Source: Verrucomicrobiota bacterium (GTDB taxonomy: Bacteria; Verrucomicrobiota; Kiritimatiellia; SS1-B-03-39; UBA6053). Taken from it: 34,776 nucleotides of DNA. Shown here in pieces: positions 23,479 to 31,243 of this stretch. The stretch lies in the NCBI GenBank assembly GCA_020831625.1, contig JAFIGD010000050.1:1-34776 (forward strand), read 5' to 3'. The stretch's first letter is position 1, and the number at the start of each line of letters is the position of its first letter. The notes beneath the pieces are model-generated. The model had not been told where the DNA came from, searched no databases, and saw only the letters and a list, made by a program, of their open reading frames with translations. The position numbers and the translations under genes were made by a program.

Positions 23479-23895
23479 ACGGCGGAGACCGTGGACGCCA
23501 TCCGCGAAAACGGCGGCAAAGCCTTTCCTTTGATCGCGGACATCTCCCGCTACCCGGATATGGAGCGGGTGCGCGACGAAATAGAGGCGGGATACGGCTT
23601 ACTGGACCTGCTCTTCGCCAACGCGGGGGTGAACGGCACCTGGGCGCCGCTGGATGAGCTGACACCGGAGGAATTCGATAAAACCATTCAGATCAATCTC
23701 AACGGCACCTTTCACACCATCAAGGCCATGTACCCGGTGGAGTTTCCGGAAGGGCAAATTCCGTTGACACACGGCCGTCCCGGAGATCCTGAAGACTGTG
23801 CCGAAGTGGTGTATTTCCTCGGGAGCCCCGCGGCCAAACACATCACCGGCGCCAACATCTACGTGGACGGCGCTCAGTCCCTCCTGCAGGGGTGA
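23479..23895 (+). pseudogene. Short-chain dehydrogenase (SDR) remnant with internal deletion
   Basis: In frame with 23236-23400, the sequence reads A-E-T-V-D-A-I-R-E-N-G-G-K-A, A-D-I-S-R-Y, L-L-F-A-N-A-G-V-N-G (the N-A-G motif) and I-Q-I-N-L-N-G-T-F-H-T-I-K-A. It then jumps to G-R-P-G-D-P-E-D-C-A-E-V-V-Y-F-L-G-S and the usual end T-G-A-N-I-Y-V-D-G. The N-terminal G-x3-G-x-G cofactor loop and the whole Ser-Tyr-x3-Lys catalytic stretch are missing. Non-functional SDR; fused to the preceding regulator remnant. Confidence 0.7.
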
Positions 23896-24264
23896 GCGGC
23901 AAACGGTCGGTTTGTTCGGAAACCTCTCTGATCGTATATCGGATTTTCTTTTCCTTTGAGTTCATTCTTGCAAAAGCGAGTACCCCACCCTGCCCATCTT
24001 ACATTTTGCATGATCGAATGCGCGGTGGATTGGCGGGGAGGACGTTAGGGGCGCATCTCGCAATTGGTGAAGAGTATACCCTTTCATCCTAACGCAAAGG
24101 GTTGGTTACGCCACCACCGCCCTCGTGGCGGTGGGGCGACGGTCGAAACAACATGCATTCTCCGCCTCCCCACCCCGCATCCAGCGCAGCGCGCTGGATG
24201 CGGGGTGGGGGTGAGGGGCCGCACAGCTTCTTGACGTGACCGGGGCGCCACTCCCTATGCGGCC
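23896..24264. other. Gene-free stretch with a large palindrome
   Basis: No coding frame is recognised between the SDR remnant and the glycosyltransferase remnant. The main structure is the 17-bp-arm palindrome at 24171-24207. Confidence 0.5.
24171..24207. repeat. 37-bp perfect palindrome
   Basis: Arms of 17 bp (CACCCCGCATCCAGCGC and its exact complement) around a 3-nt loop AGC. There is no T-run on either side, so a terminator role is doubtful. Its GC-rich form resembles a miniature repeat. Confidence 0.7.
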
Positions 24265-24438
24265 ATGGATTGTTTTGTGTTCGCCTCTCAAACGGAAACC
24301 CAGGGCATTGTTCTGGCTGAAGCCATGGCCGCCGGCAATCCAGTTGTCGCCCTGGACGGCCCCGGCGTGCGGGAAATCGTGGCGGACGGGAAAGTCGCTT
24401 TGAACAAGCAGGGAAAGACGGAGGTTTCGCTTGATTAG
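24265..24438 (+). pseudogene. GT4-type glycosyltransferase remnant
   Basis: 57 residues. D-C-F-V-F-A-S-Q-T-E-T-Q-G-I-V-L-A-E-A-M-A-A-G-N-P-V-V-A and G-V-R-E-I-V-A-D-G are the donor-binding E-x7-E region of family 4 glycosyltransferases, normally in the last third of a protein of about 380 residues. Everything before it is absent, and the frame stops soon after. It ends the run of gene remnants. Confidence 0.75.
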
Positions 24439-24482
24439 TCCCCTGTCCGTTTTTATGCGGAGATTTCGAGATGTTTGTTATT

Positions 24483-24503
24483 GCATATAGTATAACTATA
24501 TGC
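24483..24503. promoter_or_regulatory. Palindromic operator-like site upstream of the DUF4143 gene
   Basis: GCATATAGT-ATA-ACTATATGC, 9-bp perfect arms, 15 bp before the start codon at 24519. A further partial copy, GCATATGG, overlaps the start. The position suggests control of initiation of the ATPase gene. Confidence 0.5.
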
Positions 24504-24518
24504 CATTTCTGATTGCAT

Positions 24519-25682
24519 ATGGTAAAAAGAGCGCTGTGGATGGAGAAGGTGAAAACCGCATGGTCGGAGCGACCGATCCTGTGGCTGACAGGCGTGCGGC
24601 GTGTGGGGAAAACCACGTTGTCCCGATCCCTGGAACCGATCGCATACTATGACTGTGAACTTCCGCGGGTGCGCCGGGAAATGGAGGATCCTGAATTTTT
24701 TCTGCGGAATTGCGGGGCGAAAAGGCTGGTGTTCGACGAAGTACACCGGCTGGACAATCCCTCCGAGCTTCTCAAGATCGCTGCGGACCATTTTCCCGAA
24801 CTGCAGATCCTCGCCACCGGCTCCTCCACGCTGGGGGCCAGTGCCCGGTTTCGGGATACACTGGCGGGTCGAAAACGCGAATTGCACCTCTTGCCTGTCC
24901 TGTTCAGAGAACTGGAAACCTTCGGCGTGGAGAGCCTCATCCACCGTCTCCGCAATGGAGGTCTTCCGGAAAACCTGCTGGCTGAAACCTTTCCCGAAAA
25001 AGACTATGCAGAATGGACACAAGCCTTCTGGGCACGGGACATTCAGGAATTGTTCCGTCTGGAGAAGCGGGATGCATTCCTGAAACTCATGGAATTGCTC
25101 TGGCTGCAAAGCGGTCAGCTCTGTGAAATCAATTCGCTGGCCGCTCCCTGCGGAGCCAGTCGCGCCACCCTGCAGAATTACCTCGGTGTCCTTGAGGCAA
25201 CCGGTGCCGTGCATGTGATACGGCCGTTTGCGAAGAACAAACAACGCGAAATCGTGGCCATGCCGAAAGTTTATGGATTTGACACCGGCTTTGTCTGTTT
25301 CGCCAAAGGATGGCGCGACGTCAGGCCGGATGATCTGGGTCTGTTGTGGGAGCACCTCGTTCTGGACGAACTGATCGCGACGTTCGGACGGGAAAGTGTT
25401 TTTTACTGGCGCGACAAACAAAAACACGAGGTGGATTTCATCCTTGTGCTCCGCGGACACCCCGTCATTGCCATTGAGTGCAAATGGAAAAGCCGCAAGG
25501 ATGCGGGTAAAAATTTCCGTCATCTCAAAACGCTTCATCCGGAGGCCCGTTGTTTGGTCGTAAGTGCCGACGCCATCTCTCCCCGGCGTCATCTGGAGGG
25601 GGAGTGGATCGAAACCGGTCTGCAACACATGCCGAAAGCCGTCCAACACCTGTTGAAAGACAAAGAGGATGGGAGCGGCTGA
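24519..25682 (+). CDS. AAA ATPase with DUF4143 C-terminal domain
   Basis: 387 residues from ATG 24519 (M-V-K-R-A); a TTG two codons earlier is less likely. Walker A G-V-R-R-V-G-K-T-T (25-33), Walker B R-L-V-F-D-E-V-H (about 71-78), sensor-like A-T-G-S-S. A helix-turn-helix-like stretch (about 205-235) comes next, followed by the DUF4143 part with W-R-D-K-Q-K-H-E-V-D-F and A-I-E-C-K-W, a nuclease-like E-V-D ... E-x-K arrangement. The family is widespread, often mobile and of unknown role; defence or toxin-antitoxin-like functions are only speculated. It ends at the terminator shared with the convergent sigma factor. Confidence 0.85.
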   Translation: MVKRALWMEKVKTAWSERPILWLTGVRRVGKTTLSRSLEPIAYYDCELPRVRREMEDPEFFLRNCGAKRLVFDEVHRLDNPSELLKIAADHFPELQILATGSSTLGASARFRDTLAGRKRELHLLPVLFRELETFGVESLIHRLRNGGLPENLLAETFPEKDYAEWTQAFWARDIQELFRLEKRDAFLKLMELLWLQSGQLCEINSLAAPCGASRATLQNYLGVLEATGAVHVIRPFAKNKQREIVAMPKVYGFDTGFVCFAKGWRDVRPDDLGLLWEHLVLDELIATFGRESVFYWRDKQKHEVDFILVLRGHPVIAIECKWKSRKDAGKNFRHLKTLHPEARCLVVSADAISPRRHLEGEWIETGLQHMPKAVQHLLKDKEDGSG

Positions 25683-25704
25683 AAAGCGGAATCACTCCGC
25701 TTTT
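25682..25704. terminator. Bidirectional terminator between convergent genes
   Basis: Stem AAAAGCGGA/TCCGCTTTT with a 5-nt loop ATCAC and T-runs on both strands. It serves the DUF4143 gene (plus) and the sigma-factor gene (minus). Confidence 0.8.
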
Positions 25705-26796
25705 TTATCGTTTCCTTTCGCCTTTGCCGTCGAAACGCGTGTCCCGCATAATCACCCGGACTTTCTGCAGAGCCTCCTCCTGAAGCTGCTTGATCCGCGC
25801 CCGGGTCAATCCGAACTCTTTGCCCACATCCTCCAGCGTGTGCCCCTCGACATAGCGCATCTTCAAAATCAACTGCATCCGCTCCGGCAACTGCGCCACC
25901 GCCGTCCACACCTCGTTGCGCTCCGCCAGCATGGACGCGTCGGGATGATGCGAATCCGCCACCAGCTCGTGCAGACTCGACCGCGAATCCCCCAGCACCG
26001 CGTCCAGCGACAGCGCCGCGTTCGGCATCCGCTCCCATTGACGCACCAGCGGCATCAGCCGCTTCACCCGCTCCGGCGGCAGCTGCGTCATTTCCGAAAT
26101 CACCACCTCCGACGGATCCTCTCCGTGACGGTCCCGCCAGTTCTGAATCACCTCCAGCATCCGCGTCATATCGTAACTCGGCTTCATCCCCAGCGCCCCC
26201 GTCCGGATATGATCCCGGAAAAAATTCCGCAACCGGTTCTGGATCGACCGCTGGGAATAGGCGTAAAACGGAATGCCCCGCGTGAAATCAAAATTCCGGA
26301 TCGCGTTCGCCAGCGCCCGCGATCCCTCCTGCAGAAAATCCGAAATCCAGATCTGCCCGATCCAGTAAAACGGTTTCACGCAGGCCACCACCAGCTGACG
26401 GTTGGCGATAAACAACTCCTCCTCCGCCGCCTCCATCCGATGCGCCAGTTTGATCGTCCGCATCACCGCGTCCGCCCAGTACGCCGGATCCTCCGAATCC
26501 GACTCCGCCAACTCCCGCAACCGCGCGCAACACCAGTGAATCTCCTTGAACAGCTCCAGAATCTGCTCCGGTTTCAGGATCTCCACCATGCCCCGCTCCG
26601 CCAAAAACCGTGTGATCGGCTGGGTGCTGCTGTCCGGATTCCCGTACCGCCGCGACTGCCGCACCGAGTCCGGCTCATACGCCGGATTCTCAAATTCCGG
26701 CAAATCAATCCGCTTGAACGGCAGACCCTCCACCGCATAGCGGACCTCAGCCCGGTCCAGCTCCATTTGTTCAGTTGTCTTGTCTTCCTTGCTCAC
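25705..26796 (-). CDS. Sigma-70 family RNA polymerase sigma factor
   Basis: 363 residues. Region 2 at about 125-205 (E-E-E-L-F-I-A-N-R-Q-L-V, core-binding and -10 recognition; F-D-F-T-R-G-I-P-F-Y-A-Y-S-Q-R-S-I-Q-N-R). Region 3 at about 240-290. Region 4 at about 305-352 (L-P-E-R-M-Q-L-I-L-K-M-R-Y, and T-L-E-D-V-G-K-E-F-G-L-T-R-A-R-I-K-Q, the -35-reading helix). The first 100 residues are unusual. This is a group 2/3-type alternative factor, not the housekeeping one, since region 1.1 is missing and region 2.4 is divergent. It starts 10 nt after the MurU-AmgK gene and is likely cotranscribed. It could read the island promoters, but those lack a -35, so this is only a possibility. Confidence 0.85.
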   Translation of the reverse strand: MSKEDKTTEQMELDRAEVRYAVEGLPFKRIDLPEFENPAYEPDSVRQSRRYGNPDSSTQPITRFLAERGMVEILKPEQILELFKEIHWCCARLRELAESDSEDPAYWADAVMRTIKLAHRMEAAEEELFIANRQLVVACVKPFYWIGQIWISDFLQEGSRALANAIRNFDFTRGIPFYAYSQRSIQNRLRNFFRDHIRTGALGMKPSYDMTRMLEVIQNWRDRHGEDPSEVVISEMTQLPPERVKRLMPLVRQWERMPNAALSLDAVLGDSRSSLHELVADSHHPDASMLAERNEVWTAVAQLPERMQLILKMRYVEGHTLEDVGKEFGLTRARIKQLQEEALQKVRVIMRDTRFDGKGERKR

Positions 26797-26806
26797 ACAT
26801 CCGTCC

Positions 26807-28519
26807 CTACTGCATTCCGCCCGCTTTGTCGTTCAAAAAATTCCCCGCCCACCGCTGAATCACCGGATCTTCGGATATCAACGTCATTTGCCGCACCGCC
26901 GCCGGAATCGATTTCAGAAACCGCCGCGTCCCCGGATTCGCGCCCAGACGGCCGTACGCGCCCAGCGCCTGCGCCAGCCGCTGCACCGCCGCCGCGCGGT
27001 ACGCCGCCGCCGAAACCGGCCGCAACGCCGTCTGATTATACACCGCCAACAGACGTTCCTGCTCCCGCGCGGAACGCTCCACATACGGATCGGCCAAAAA
27101 CGACGCCACGTCATACGCCGCCGCGCCCGAACGCATGCCCTGATAATCAATCAGCACCGCCTCCCCCCGGTGCAGCAGAAAATTCGTGCTCTGCAAATCC
27201 CGGTGGATCAGCACCCGGGGCTCCTCCAGCAGGCGGGCCGCGGCCCTGGCAAGCGCTTTTTTCAAGGCCGCGCGGTCCGCTCCGGGATCGTGACGCGCCA
27301 GAAATTCGGTGAAAAACAACGCATGCTCCCAGGCGTAAAGCGCCGCGTCAAAGCCCGGCTCCAATTGCAAACGCCCCCAGCCCTTCAGACCGTGCAGCCA
27401 TGCCGCCGCCGCCAGCGCCTTGCGGGTGTTGGCCGGCGTCGGCGCGTCCAGCAGATGGATGCGCCCCGCATCCTCCAGCAGCCAGGCCCGCCCGTCCCGG
27501 CTCTCCCGCAGAATCTCCGGCACCCGGATCCCCTTCCCCGCCAGAAAGCGGGTATTTTTAGTAAACCGCGCGTTTTCCGCCCGCGCCTCCCCCCGGCGCA
27601 TCAAAATCCACGTCCCCTTTGCGCCGTGAATCCGGCTGAAATTCCGGTCCGACCCCCTCGCGTCCAGCACCTCCACCGCCTCCGCGTCCGGCACCCAGCC
27701 CCGCTCCTCCGCATTCAGACCAACAACCGGCGCCACCACCAGACCCGAAACCCGCCGACCGCGCCGAATCCGCGCGCCCGGCCCCACAACCGCCTTCTCC
27801 AGCATCGCCCCGGCATCCACCCGCGCCCCTGCCATCACCACATCCCCGCCCTCCGCCGCCAGCCACTGCTCCGGCGTGCCCACATCCGCCCATTGGCTCC
27901 CCGGCATCGCCACAGCCCGGACCACCTCCCCCGCCGCCATCCCCCTTTCATACGCCGACACCACCGACGAAAACACCTCCGCCTCCGGCAGATACCGCAG
28001 AATGCGCGGCGAAAGCAGATGCAGTCCGCTGAACGTCATGCCCCCCGACCGGAAATCCGCCACCCGGCCGTCCACCACCCGCACCGTTTTCGGCCCCGCG
28101 TCCGGAACCATCCACAACGTCGCCAGCGGATTCTCCCGGCGATGCGCCCGGATCAACGACTCCGGATCCACATCCATCACCACATCCGCGTTCGCCAGCC
28201 AGAGCGGCTCCTCCCCGAAAAACCAGGCCGCCCGCCGCAGCGCCCCGCCCGTGCCCAGAATCTCCGGCTCAAACGAAAACTGAAGCCGAAGCCCCTCCGG
28301 CGCCAATGCCGGGATCTCCCGAAACAGCACATCCGCACCATGATGCAGATTGATCAGCACCTCCCTCACCCCCCACGAATTCAGCCGCCGCAACAGGTGA
28401 ATCACCATCGGCGTGCCGTGCAGCGGAATCAGCGGCTTGGGCACCTCACGCGTCAGCGGAGCCAGCCGCGACCCGAAACCGGCGGCCAGGACAATCGCTT
28501 TCGAAGGGGATTTATGCAT
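26807..28519 (-). CDS. MurU-AmgK fusion: MurNAc-1-P uridylyltransferase + sugar kinase
   Basis: 570 residues. N-terminal nucleotidyltransferase (about 1-220): L-A-A-G-F-G-S-R-L-A-P-L-T with K-P-L-I-P-L, N-A-D-V and W-A-D-V-G-T-P-E-Q-W. A short left-handed beta-helix-like hexapeptide linker follows (about 225-265, V-V-G-P-G-A-R-I). The C-terminal phosphotransferase (about 300-570) has I-H-R-D-L-Q-S-T-N-F (about 438) and L-I-D-Y-Q-G-M-R-S-G. In Pseudomonas and relatives, AmgK phosphorylates MurNAc/GlcNAc at C1 and MurU makes UDP-MurNAc, bypassing fosfomycin-sensitive MurA. Here both steps are on one chain, in reverse order of the pathway. Sugar specificity is inferred from pairing only. Confidence 0.8.
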   Translation of the reverse strand: MHKSPSKAIVLAAGFGSRLAPLTREVPKPLIPLHGTPMVIHLLRRLNSWGVREVLINLHHGADVLFREIPALAPEGLRLQFSFEPEILGTGGALRRAAWFFGEEPLWLANADVVMDVDPESLIRAHRRENPLATLWMVPDAGPKTVRVVDGRVADFRSGGMTFSGLHLLSPRILRYLPEAEVFSSVVSAYERGMAAGEVVRAVAMPGSQWADVGTPEQWLAAEGGDVVMAGARVDAGAMLEKAVVGPGARIRRGRRVSGLVVAPVVGLNAEERGWVPDAEAVEVLDARGSDRNFSRIHGAKGTWILMRRGEARAENARFTKNTRFLAGKGIRVPEILRESRDGRAWLLEDAGRIHLLDAPTPANTRKALAAAAWLHGLKGWGRLQLEPGFDAALYAWEHALFFTEFLARHDPGADRAALKKALARAAARLLEEPRVLIHRDLQSTNFLLHRGEAVLIDYQGMRSGAAAYDVASFLADPYVERSAREQERLLAVYNQTALRPVSAAAYRAAAVQRLAQALGAYGRLGANPGTRRFLKSIPAAVRQMTLISEDPVIQRWAGNFLNDKAGGMQ

Positions 28520-28778
28520 GAAATGAGCAGATGTATAACGTTATGACAGCCGAACAACCAGAAAAACCCTGGAAACCCGTTCGGCATCGGTTTAGAATTC
28601 ATCCATAAGCGATCATCACCGTTTGAAGCAAGCTTAACCCGCCTAAAACCGAGTCCCGGCCAGGTTTCCGAATCCCGGAAAACAAGGCCCGACATTTTCC
28701 GAACCTCGGAAAAACCCGAAGTCCCGTTTCCGGCGGTCGGAAAACCTCCCGGCCACCACTGTGAACCCCAAAAACCCT
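28520..28778. other. Gene-free stretch holding three phased dyads
   Basis: Between the divergently facing 5' end of the MurU-AmgK gene and the 3' end of the integrase remnant. Apart from the dyads at 28665-28743, nothing is recognised. Confidence 0.6.
28665..28743. promoter_or_regulatory. Three TTTCCG-N5-CGGAAA dyads spaced exactly 31 bp
   Basis: Dyads start at 28665, 28696 and 28727, each TTTCCG, 5 nt, CGGAAA. The intervals are 31 bp both times (about three helix turns), so the sites face the same side of the DNA. They lie 145-225 bp upstream of the MurU-AmgK start codon and 35 bp past the integrase end. Confidence 0.6.
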
Positions 28779-29269
28779 TTATTTCGGGAAATCCAGCGGA
28801 CTCTTCCGCTCCTTTTGCGTCCGGCTTGGAACCGTGTGTGTGTAGATCATCGTCGTCCGCACATCGGAATGACCCAGCATCTCCTGGATCGTCCGAATAT
28901 GTCCGAGTATTGACGAATCCGAATCTCTTCTTTGATGCGGCGACTCAACTCCGCCCAAGCTCCTGCCTTCCCACACCCAGACTCTTCTGTCACCTGAGGC
29001 CCCTTCATTTTCGAACGCAGAATCTCCTGACACAAGCGAACCGCCTCTGTCGCCGCCGCCTGCTGCTCAGGGGATTGCCCTTTCGAAGCCAGTTTCTGTA
29101 AAAACGGCATCAAACTATCCTCCTCCTGAGGAGGATGACGATACTTCGCACAAAAATCCCAGTAAAACCGAAGCCACTTCAACGCCTCCCCATGACCCTG
29201 ACCTGACACGCCCATCTTCTTCAGAGCGTCAGAAAAACTCGAAAATACATCAGCGGGTGGAGCGTTCAT
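28779..29269 (-). pseudogene. intI: Integron integrase with internal deletion
   Basis: From ATG 29269, residues 1-121 form an extra N-terminal core-binding-like domain (L-R-F-Y-W-D-F-C-A-K-Y-R-H-P and [19 protein letters not shown]). Near 28900-28912 the sequence jumps, in another frame, to the very end of an Int[23 protein letters not shown] with the catalytic Tyr, then K-S-P-L-D. Missing are the second core-binding part and nearly the whole catalytic domain, including both catalytic Arg and the IntI-specific patch. At least about 160 residues are gone, more if the extended type is the reference. Inactive as it stands. Confidence 0.88.
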
Positions 29270-29416
29270 GGACTTATATAAATAACGTATAACATGTTCG
29301 TTTGAGTAGTTATACGATTAGTCAAAATCCTTTTCAACCACAAAATGTAGAAAATGCTTGATCAAAATAAAGCTCCGGTGCAAGATACCCGAAAAACGCT
29401 CAATAACTTGTTAGGC
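29270..29416 (+). other. attI region, recombination point G|TTAGGC at 29410
   Basis: The stretch between the integrase start and the first cassette ends in GTTAGGC (29410-29416). Cassette 1 begins at 29411 with TTAGGC, which complements its own R'' core ACCTAAC. The AT-rich upstream part should hold the integrase promoter and the cassette promoter, but I cannot place either with confidence. Confidence 0.75.
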
Positions 29417-29424
29417 CCACTGAA

Positions 29425-29745
29425 ATGAATATATTCGAAATACTTCACATGTGGCTGTTGAAAGTTTCGCCCTCTAAAATCTACAAGACACAAACACGGC
29501 TAGAAGAAGAAGGGCTATCTGTGGCAACCAAAGACTTGATCGCTCATTATCTTGCCTCTAATGAGGAAATGAATGAGCTGATCGAGCTTGTTTCTGCCAT
29601 AAAACGTCATGATCTCGAAATTGATATGCCCTTGGCGTCTGCTTTGGTCCTTTCCGATAGAAGCGACCAGGTTGTCAAAAATCTTGATAACCCTGAATAC
29701 CGCCAAAAATACATTGAAATGTGGAAAAGCAAAATTTTGACCTAA
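29425..29745 (+). CDS. Cassette 1 protein, unknown helical
   Basis: 106 residues in cassette 29411-29792. Highly charged and mostly helical by composition (S-K-I-Y-K-T-Q-T-R-L-E-E-E-G-L; N-E-L-I-E-L-V-S-A-I-K), no signal peptide or transmembrane part. Start 14 nt into the cassette; stop inside the R'' core, so the gene fills the cassette exactly. Being next to attI it should be the best expressed. No family recognised. Confidence 0.75.
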   Translation: MNIFEILHMWLLKVSPSKIYKTQTRLEEEGLSVATKDLIAHYLASNEEMNELIELVSAIKRHDLEIDMPLASALVLSDRSDQVVKNLDNPEYRQKYIEMWKSKILT

Positions 29746-29798
29746 CAAAAACATCGAGCGAACCGAGAGTACTCGGTCCGCTCATCTAATCGTTGACT
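29740..29798 (+). other. attC 1
   Basis: R'' ACCTAAC (29740-29746), stem GCGAACCGAG/CTCGGTCCGC around AGTA, R' GTTGACT (29792-29798). Confidence 0.9.
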
Positions 29799-29872
29799 AT
29801 GGAAGAAAACGAATCTGAACCACGGAACGCACGAATAAACAGAGATAAGTCAGCTCAAAATCAAGAAAGAAA

Positions 29873-30136
29873 ATGAAAACAACTATAGACTTCAAAAATT
29901 TCACCTTTCAACTCAATGAAACTTCGTTCATTTCGCTCCTCCCTATACTCGTCTTGGGTTTAATCACGTTACTTCTCGCGATCATCGCTTTATTAAAACT
30001 GCGAAGACGCCCCATGGACGAAACTTCAAGAGCCATTTGGGCCTTTGTTATCCTATACACTCCTTTTGTCGGCCCCATTGTTTTTTTCATTGTTCGACCT
30101 GGAAACATTCCAGATGAAGTGCGCAGGTACGCCTAA
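29873..30136 (+). CDS. Cassette 2 protein, PLDc_N-like small membrane protein
   Basis: 87 residues in cassette 29793-30288. Two transmembrane helices (about 17-43 and 55-78) with a short basic loop (K-L-R-R-R-P). W-A-F-V-I-L-Y-T-P-F-V-G-P-I-V-F-F-I-V-R-P-G resembles the N-terminal domain of cardiolipin synthases (PLDc_N), which also occurs alone. An 80-nt leader precedes it, unusual for a cassette; the leader holds AACCACGG and AAACAGAGAT, related to a repeat in cassette 8. Confidence 0.65.
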   Translation: MKTTIDFKNFTFQLNETSFISLLPILVLGLITLLLAIIALLKLRRRPMDETSRAIWAFVILYTPFVGPIVFFIVRPGNIPDEVRRYA

Positions 30137-30234
30137 TCGTTTTAGACAACGGAGTTGATTGAATTAGGTTATGCATTGCCTGAACCTGATAAAGATAATC
30201 TATGACTACCGATAAAATTATGTTAAAAAATAAG

Positions 30235-30294
30235 AGTCAACCAAAGACGGCAGCGAACCGAGAGTACTCGGACCGCTGCGTCTAGACGTTATCA
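30235..30294 (+). other. attC 2
   Basis: R'' AGTCAAC (30235-30241) complements the cassette 2 start; stem GCAGCGAACCGAG/CTCGGACCGCTGC; R' GTTATCA (30288-30294). Confidence 0.9.
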
Positions 30295-30314
30295 CGATTT
30301 AATACAGTATAAGC

Positions 30315-31208
30315 ATGAAATATTTAGAAACGTTTCGCGAAAACCATCAAATTACCGCAGGAGCGGACTTAACGGATATAGAGGTTTCTGTAGAGTGTGT
30401 ATCAGAGGCAAATGAGTTGGCTTATGAATACCTCGCAAATATCGATAATAAAACCAATAAAGATGGATTTATTATGCACACTCATCTAAACTTACTTGGA
30501 AGAGTACACGAACAAGCTGAAGGAATGCTTGCATGCATTGCGAACAGATGCCCTACAAGCTCAGAAGCCCTAGGTAGAATTGTAGTTGAGGGTTCAATAA
30601 ATTTGATGTTTTTGTCAGTATTGGGGGATGAAAGACATATTTTATCATTTTTTAACCGTTGGATCGTGGAGCACAAAAGAAAACTTGAGGAATGGAGACT
30701 GAAAGTCGAAGGTAAAGCCTATATGCAGGAGATTCAATCAATGATTGATGATAGGCTTTCTGCACTGGAGAATTATAAGTATTATGTAGACTTTGTTATT
30801 AAAAACTTGTCTGTTGATGTAATGAATCTTCCAAAATATTGGCCTAAATCGTTATATAATAGGTTTGAAAGTCTGGGTTTGGAAGAGTCCTACTATACAA
30901 TTTATCACAGGTTAAGTGGCTCGAGCCATATTACAGCGGAAGATACAATTTCATGGATGATGTTTCTGAACCAGTCAAATGAGCAAAGGAGATCTTTGGC
31001 AATAGAGGCATGGTCATATTCGATAATGATGTCACGTATCGTTTCTTTAACTTTTATTGAAGGAGTTATGGGATGTTGCCAAGCACATGGATTAAAAGAT
31101 AATCGGACCTTGCAAAGATTCAATGAACTTAAACAATATTTGGCTCAAGCTGTATCTGAAATATCAGAATCTGCTGGAGTGCCAAATGATAACAATCCCC
31201 GTCAATGA
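30315..31208 (+). CDS. Cassette 3 protein, DUF5677-like
   Basis: 297 residues, by far the largest cassette gene (cassette 30289-31229). All-helical: H-L-N-L-L-G-R-V-H-E-Q-A-E-G-M-L-A-C, then E-A-L-G-R-I-V-V-E-G-S-I-N-L-M-F-L and L-S-G-S-S-H-I-T. This recalls DUF5677 proteins, which contain a conserved R-x2-E and S-x3-H pattern of unknown role. The stop lies inside attC 3. AT-rich throughout, unlike the left flank. Confidence 0.65.
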   Translation: MKYLETFRENHQITAGADLTDIEVSVECVSEANELAYEYLANIDNKTNKDGFIMHTHLNLLGRVHEQAEGMLACIANRCPTSSEALGRIVVEGSINLMFLSVLGDERHILSFFNRWIVEHKRKLEEWRLKVEGKAYMQEIQSMIDDRLSALENYKYYVDFVIKNLSVDVMNLPKYWPKSLYNRFESLGLEESYYTIYHRLSGSSHITAEDTISWMMFLNQSNEQRRSLAIEAWSYSIMMSRIVSLTFIEGVMGCCQAHGLKDNRTLQRFNELKQYLAQAVSEISESAGVPNDNNPRQ

Positions 31209-31235
31209 ACGAGTCATTGCGGATAGGCGTTGGCT
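31187..31235 (+). other. attC 3 (short, divergent stem)
   Basis: R'' TGATAAC (31187-31193), stem CCGTCAATGA/GTCATTGCGG, R' GTTGGCT (31229-31235); 49 bp, overlaps the end of the cassette 3 gene. Confidence 0.85.
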
Positions 31236-31243
31236 GAGATAAA

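Noticed and set aside
24044-24093. GTTAGGG ... TCCTAAC pair resembling integron cores
   Set aside because: No hairpin or cassette-sized spacing, and it is 5 kb on the far side of the integrase; treated as chance.
25669-28546. Two long plus-strand frames opposite the sigma factor and the MurU-AmgK fusion
   Set aside because: Arg/Pro/His-rich shadow frames; the minus-strand genes have clear domains.
28665-28743. Possible CRISPR array (regular 31-bp spacing)
   Set aside because: Only three 17-bp dyads with 14-bp gaps and no cas genes; better explained as operator sites.
29290-29315. Possible LexA box before the integrase (CGAACATGTTAT on the minus strand)
   Set aside because: Only one half matches a Gram-positive-type SOS box; not enough to call.
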